Under the pieces are notes generated by a model that saw nothing but the letters and a program-made list of their open reading frames with translations, made no database searches and was not told the DNA's origin. Made by a program: the position numbers and the translations under genes. From Promethearchaeota archaeon (GTDB taxonomy: Archaea > Asgardarchaeota > Lokiarchaeia > Sigynarchaeales > SOKP01), in assembly GCA_030668025.1 (NCBI GenBank), contig DAOUUT010000049.1, positions 1-15,988 on the forward strand: a stretch of DNA of 15,988 nt, read 5' to 3'. Positions 14,761 through 15,988 of this stretch are shown piece by piece (position 1 is the stretch's first letter; every line of letters begins with the position of its first letter).

Positions 14761-15567
14761 TTATTGTGATTTTTTCCTTAAAATAATGGCTTCTTCAGGA
14801 CATTTAGAAACGCAAACTCCACAACCAAAGCATAAATCGGGAGAAAACGCTAATTTTTCGTTAAGGAGTTTTCTTGCGCTAAAGTAACACCATTGTTCAC
14901 ATAATCCACAATTATTGCATTTATTTTGGTCGCTATAAGCTATAAAATCGCTTTTAATCATTTGAGGGGAGCCGCCTTTTAAGAACTTATTCATAACTAC
15001 GCAGCAACACGGACAACAATTACATACTACGTAATAAAATTCGGGATTAGGAAAATATATAATTTGGTGTACAAGTCCTCTCTGGTCGCATTCTTCTAGA
15101 AGCTGTTTGATTTCTTCCTTTGAAACTTTTTCTAAATTTTCGGATTTATAGGGAATCTCGTGTAAAGAACTTCCAAACCCGATATGGATACAAGTTTTAA
15201 TAGGATGGTCGCAATTAGGCTCATCTGAATACTTTCGCTGCGTTTCTCTACAATAACAATTTCCTATTCCAACAACATTAGACCTACTTAAAAGCTCTAA
15301 GATTTCTTGAGAAGGAAGAAATTTAGTGCCAACATCAAAGTTTACGTTCAATGGAACAACCTTTCCGCCCCATCTTTTCTTAAAGATGTATGTATTTACT
15401 ATACTGATAGTGCTAATGTTAAACTTATTATCGAGAACTCTGAAAATTTCTAACATTAATAACTCAAAAATGCTAAAAACTGACGATAGGATTTTGCCTA
15501 ATAATGGTATCCTCTTTAGGAGCTTATCAAATTTCGAGTGAAATAACCTATAAGGAAAGACTGTCAT
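14761..15567 (-). CDS. Cys-rich ferredoxin-type protein with two [4Fe-4S] motifs and extra Cys clusters
   Basis: The 268-residue protein ends in two full ferredoxin motifs, CNNCGLCEQWC (C217, C220, C223, C227) and CFGCGVCVSKCP (C246, C249, C252, C256), which bind two [4Fe-4S] clusters. Ahead of them are a CYCRE...CDHP...C set (C104, C106, C119, C126) and the dense VCNCCPCCCV (C182-C189). The first could carry another cluster; the second is an unusual run of six cysteines. Residues 19-46 are strongly hydrophobic (IPLLGKILSSVF, FELLMLEIF) and may be a membrane-associated or buried helix; no signal peptide is seen. It would move electrons for an unknown enzyme. It is first in a probable operon with the hydrolase downstream and is divergent from the C_GCAxxG_C_C gene, with which it may share regulation. 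Confidence 0.82.
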   Translation of the reverse strand: MTVFPYRLFHSKFDKLLKRIPLLGKILSSVFSIFELLMLEIFRVLDNKFNISTISIVNTYIFKKRWGGKVVPLNVNFDVGTKFLPSQEILELLSRSNVVGIGNCYCRETQRKYSDEPNCDHPIKTCIHIGFGSSLHEIPYKSENLEKVSKEEIKQLLEECDQRGLVHQIIYFPNPEFYYVVCNCCPCCCVVMNKFLKGGSPQMIKSDFIAYSDQNKCNNCGLCEQWCYFSARKLLNEKLAFSPDLCFGCGVCVSKCPEEAIILRKKSQ

Positions 15568-15639
15568 GAAATCAAATAAAAACTACTTTAAATTAATAGA
15601 GAAGATTATTTAATCAATTCAATTATTATTCATTAAAGA

Positions 15640-15684
15640 TTTATATTTATCATTATTTAAATGATATTATCAATAAATGAGTGA
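15640..15684 (+). promoter_or_regulatory. Promoter and ribosome site of the C_GCAxxG_C_C gene
   Basis: TTTATATTTAT (15640-15650) is a TATA-type box, with a start expected near 15671. GAGTGA (15679-15684), six bases before ATG 15691, is a partial Shine-Dalgarno sequence. Both are inferred from spacing. Confidence 0.45.
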
Positions 15685-15690
15685 TACATT

Positions 15691-15988
15691 ATGAAGGATA
15701 AGAAAGATGAGATTTTAAATAAGGCATTTGAGTTGGGAAAAAAGTACGAGCAAGAATGTACTGGATGCGCTCAAACGGCAGTTGCGGCGATTTTTGAATC
15801 GTTAGGTATCTGGAACGAAGATGTTTTTAGAGCTGCTAGTGGTTTAGCCGATGGTTTAGGGTTAACAGGCGATGGTTCTTGTGGAGCGCTTGTGGGCTCT
15901 TCTATGGTAATAGGCTATCTCTTCGGAAGGGGTCGGGAAGATTTTAAAGATATGTATAAACCCATGAAATCTTACTCGCTTGTTAAAA
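15691..15988 (+). CDS. C_GCAxxG_C_C family redox protein, cut by the right edge
   Basis: ATG 15691 opens a frame that runs to the edge (99 codons). ECTGCAQTAVAAIF (C23, C26) and GLTGDGSCGALVGSSMVIG (C64) fit the C_GCAxxG_C_C family (Pfam Redox-active protein), small cytosolic proteins of about 130-150 residues with conserved cysteines, thought to be redox active though their reaction is unknown. The C-terminal cysteines lie beyond the window. In anaerobes these proteins often sit near ferredoxins and oxidoreductases, and here the ferredoxin-type gene is divergent, 123 bases away. Confidence 0.85.
   Translation, partial: MKDKKDEILNKAFELGKKYEQECTGCAQTAVAAIFESLGIWNEDVFRAASGLADGLGLTGDGSCGALVGSSMVIGYLFGRGREDFKDMYKPMKSYSLVK

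Overview
The window looks like chromosomal DNA of an archaeon, most likely an Asgard (Loki-like) lineage. It is AT-rich, roughly one third G+C by eye. The archaeal signs are a tRNA interrupted by two introns that fold into bulge-helix-bulge (BHB) structures, an Sm-like archaeal protein, TATA-type promoters (several at a leaderless distance from the start codon), T-rich terminators and frequent TTG starts. The Asgard assignment is inference. It rests on a small longin-like protein, an intracellular beta-propeller/winged-helix protein beside a multi-domain beta-sandwich protein, and the redox gene set.

Layout. 1-1705 (minus) is the N-terminal 568 codons of a tungsten/molybdenum aldehyde:ferredoxin oxidoreductase cut by the left edge. 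1832-1954 (minus) is tRNA-Arg(CCU) with an 18-nt intron at 37/38 and a 30-nt intron in the T-loop. 2074-2346 (plus) is a short HNH-like zinc-ribbon gene that seems to lack its catalytic end. 2480-2764 (plus) is an Sm/LSm protein. 2929-5079 (plus) is a calcineurin-type metallophosphoesterase with a long unknown N-terminus, convergent with 5100-5738 (minus), a degenerate relative of the indolepyruvate oxidoreductase beta subunit. 5881-7365 (minus, dihydrolipoamide dehydrogenase) and 7501-8928 (plus, glycerate 2-kinase family) are divergent. 8990-9148 is a 52-residue zinc ribbon.

The central block holds two large plus-strand genes. 9301-11436 is a cytosolic array of DUF11-like beta-sandwich domains, preceded by a tandem repeat and a perfect inverted repeat. 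11596-13266 is a beta-propeller with C-terminal helical/winged-helix modules. Facing them, with 7 bases between stop codons, is a small longin-like protein (13274-13711, minus).

The right end is a redox cluster: a 65-residue Cys-rich protein (13830-14027), and a probable minus-strand operon of a multi-cluster ferredoxin-type protein (14761-15567) and a metallo-beta-lactamase-fold hydrolase (14019-14708). Divergent from it is a C_GCAxxG_C_C redox protein (15691 to the right edge).

The clearest unusual object is the doubly interrupted tRNA. The beta-propeller/beta-sandwich/longin neighbourhood is the best candidate for an undescribed protein system, but its function is inference only. No CRISPR array, insertion sequence or rRNA is visible.
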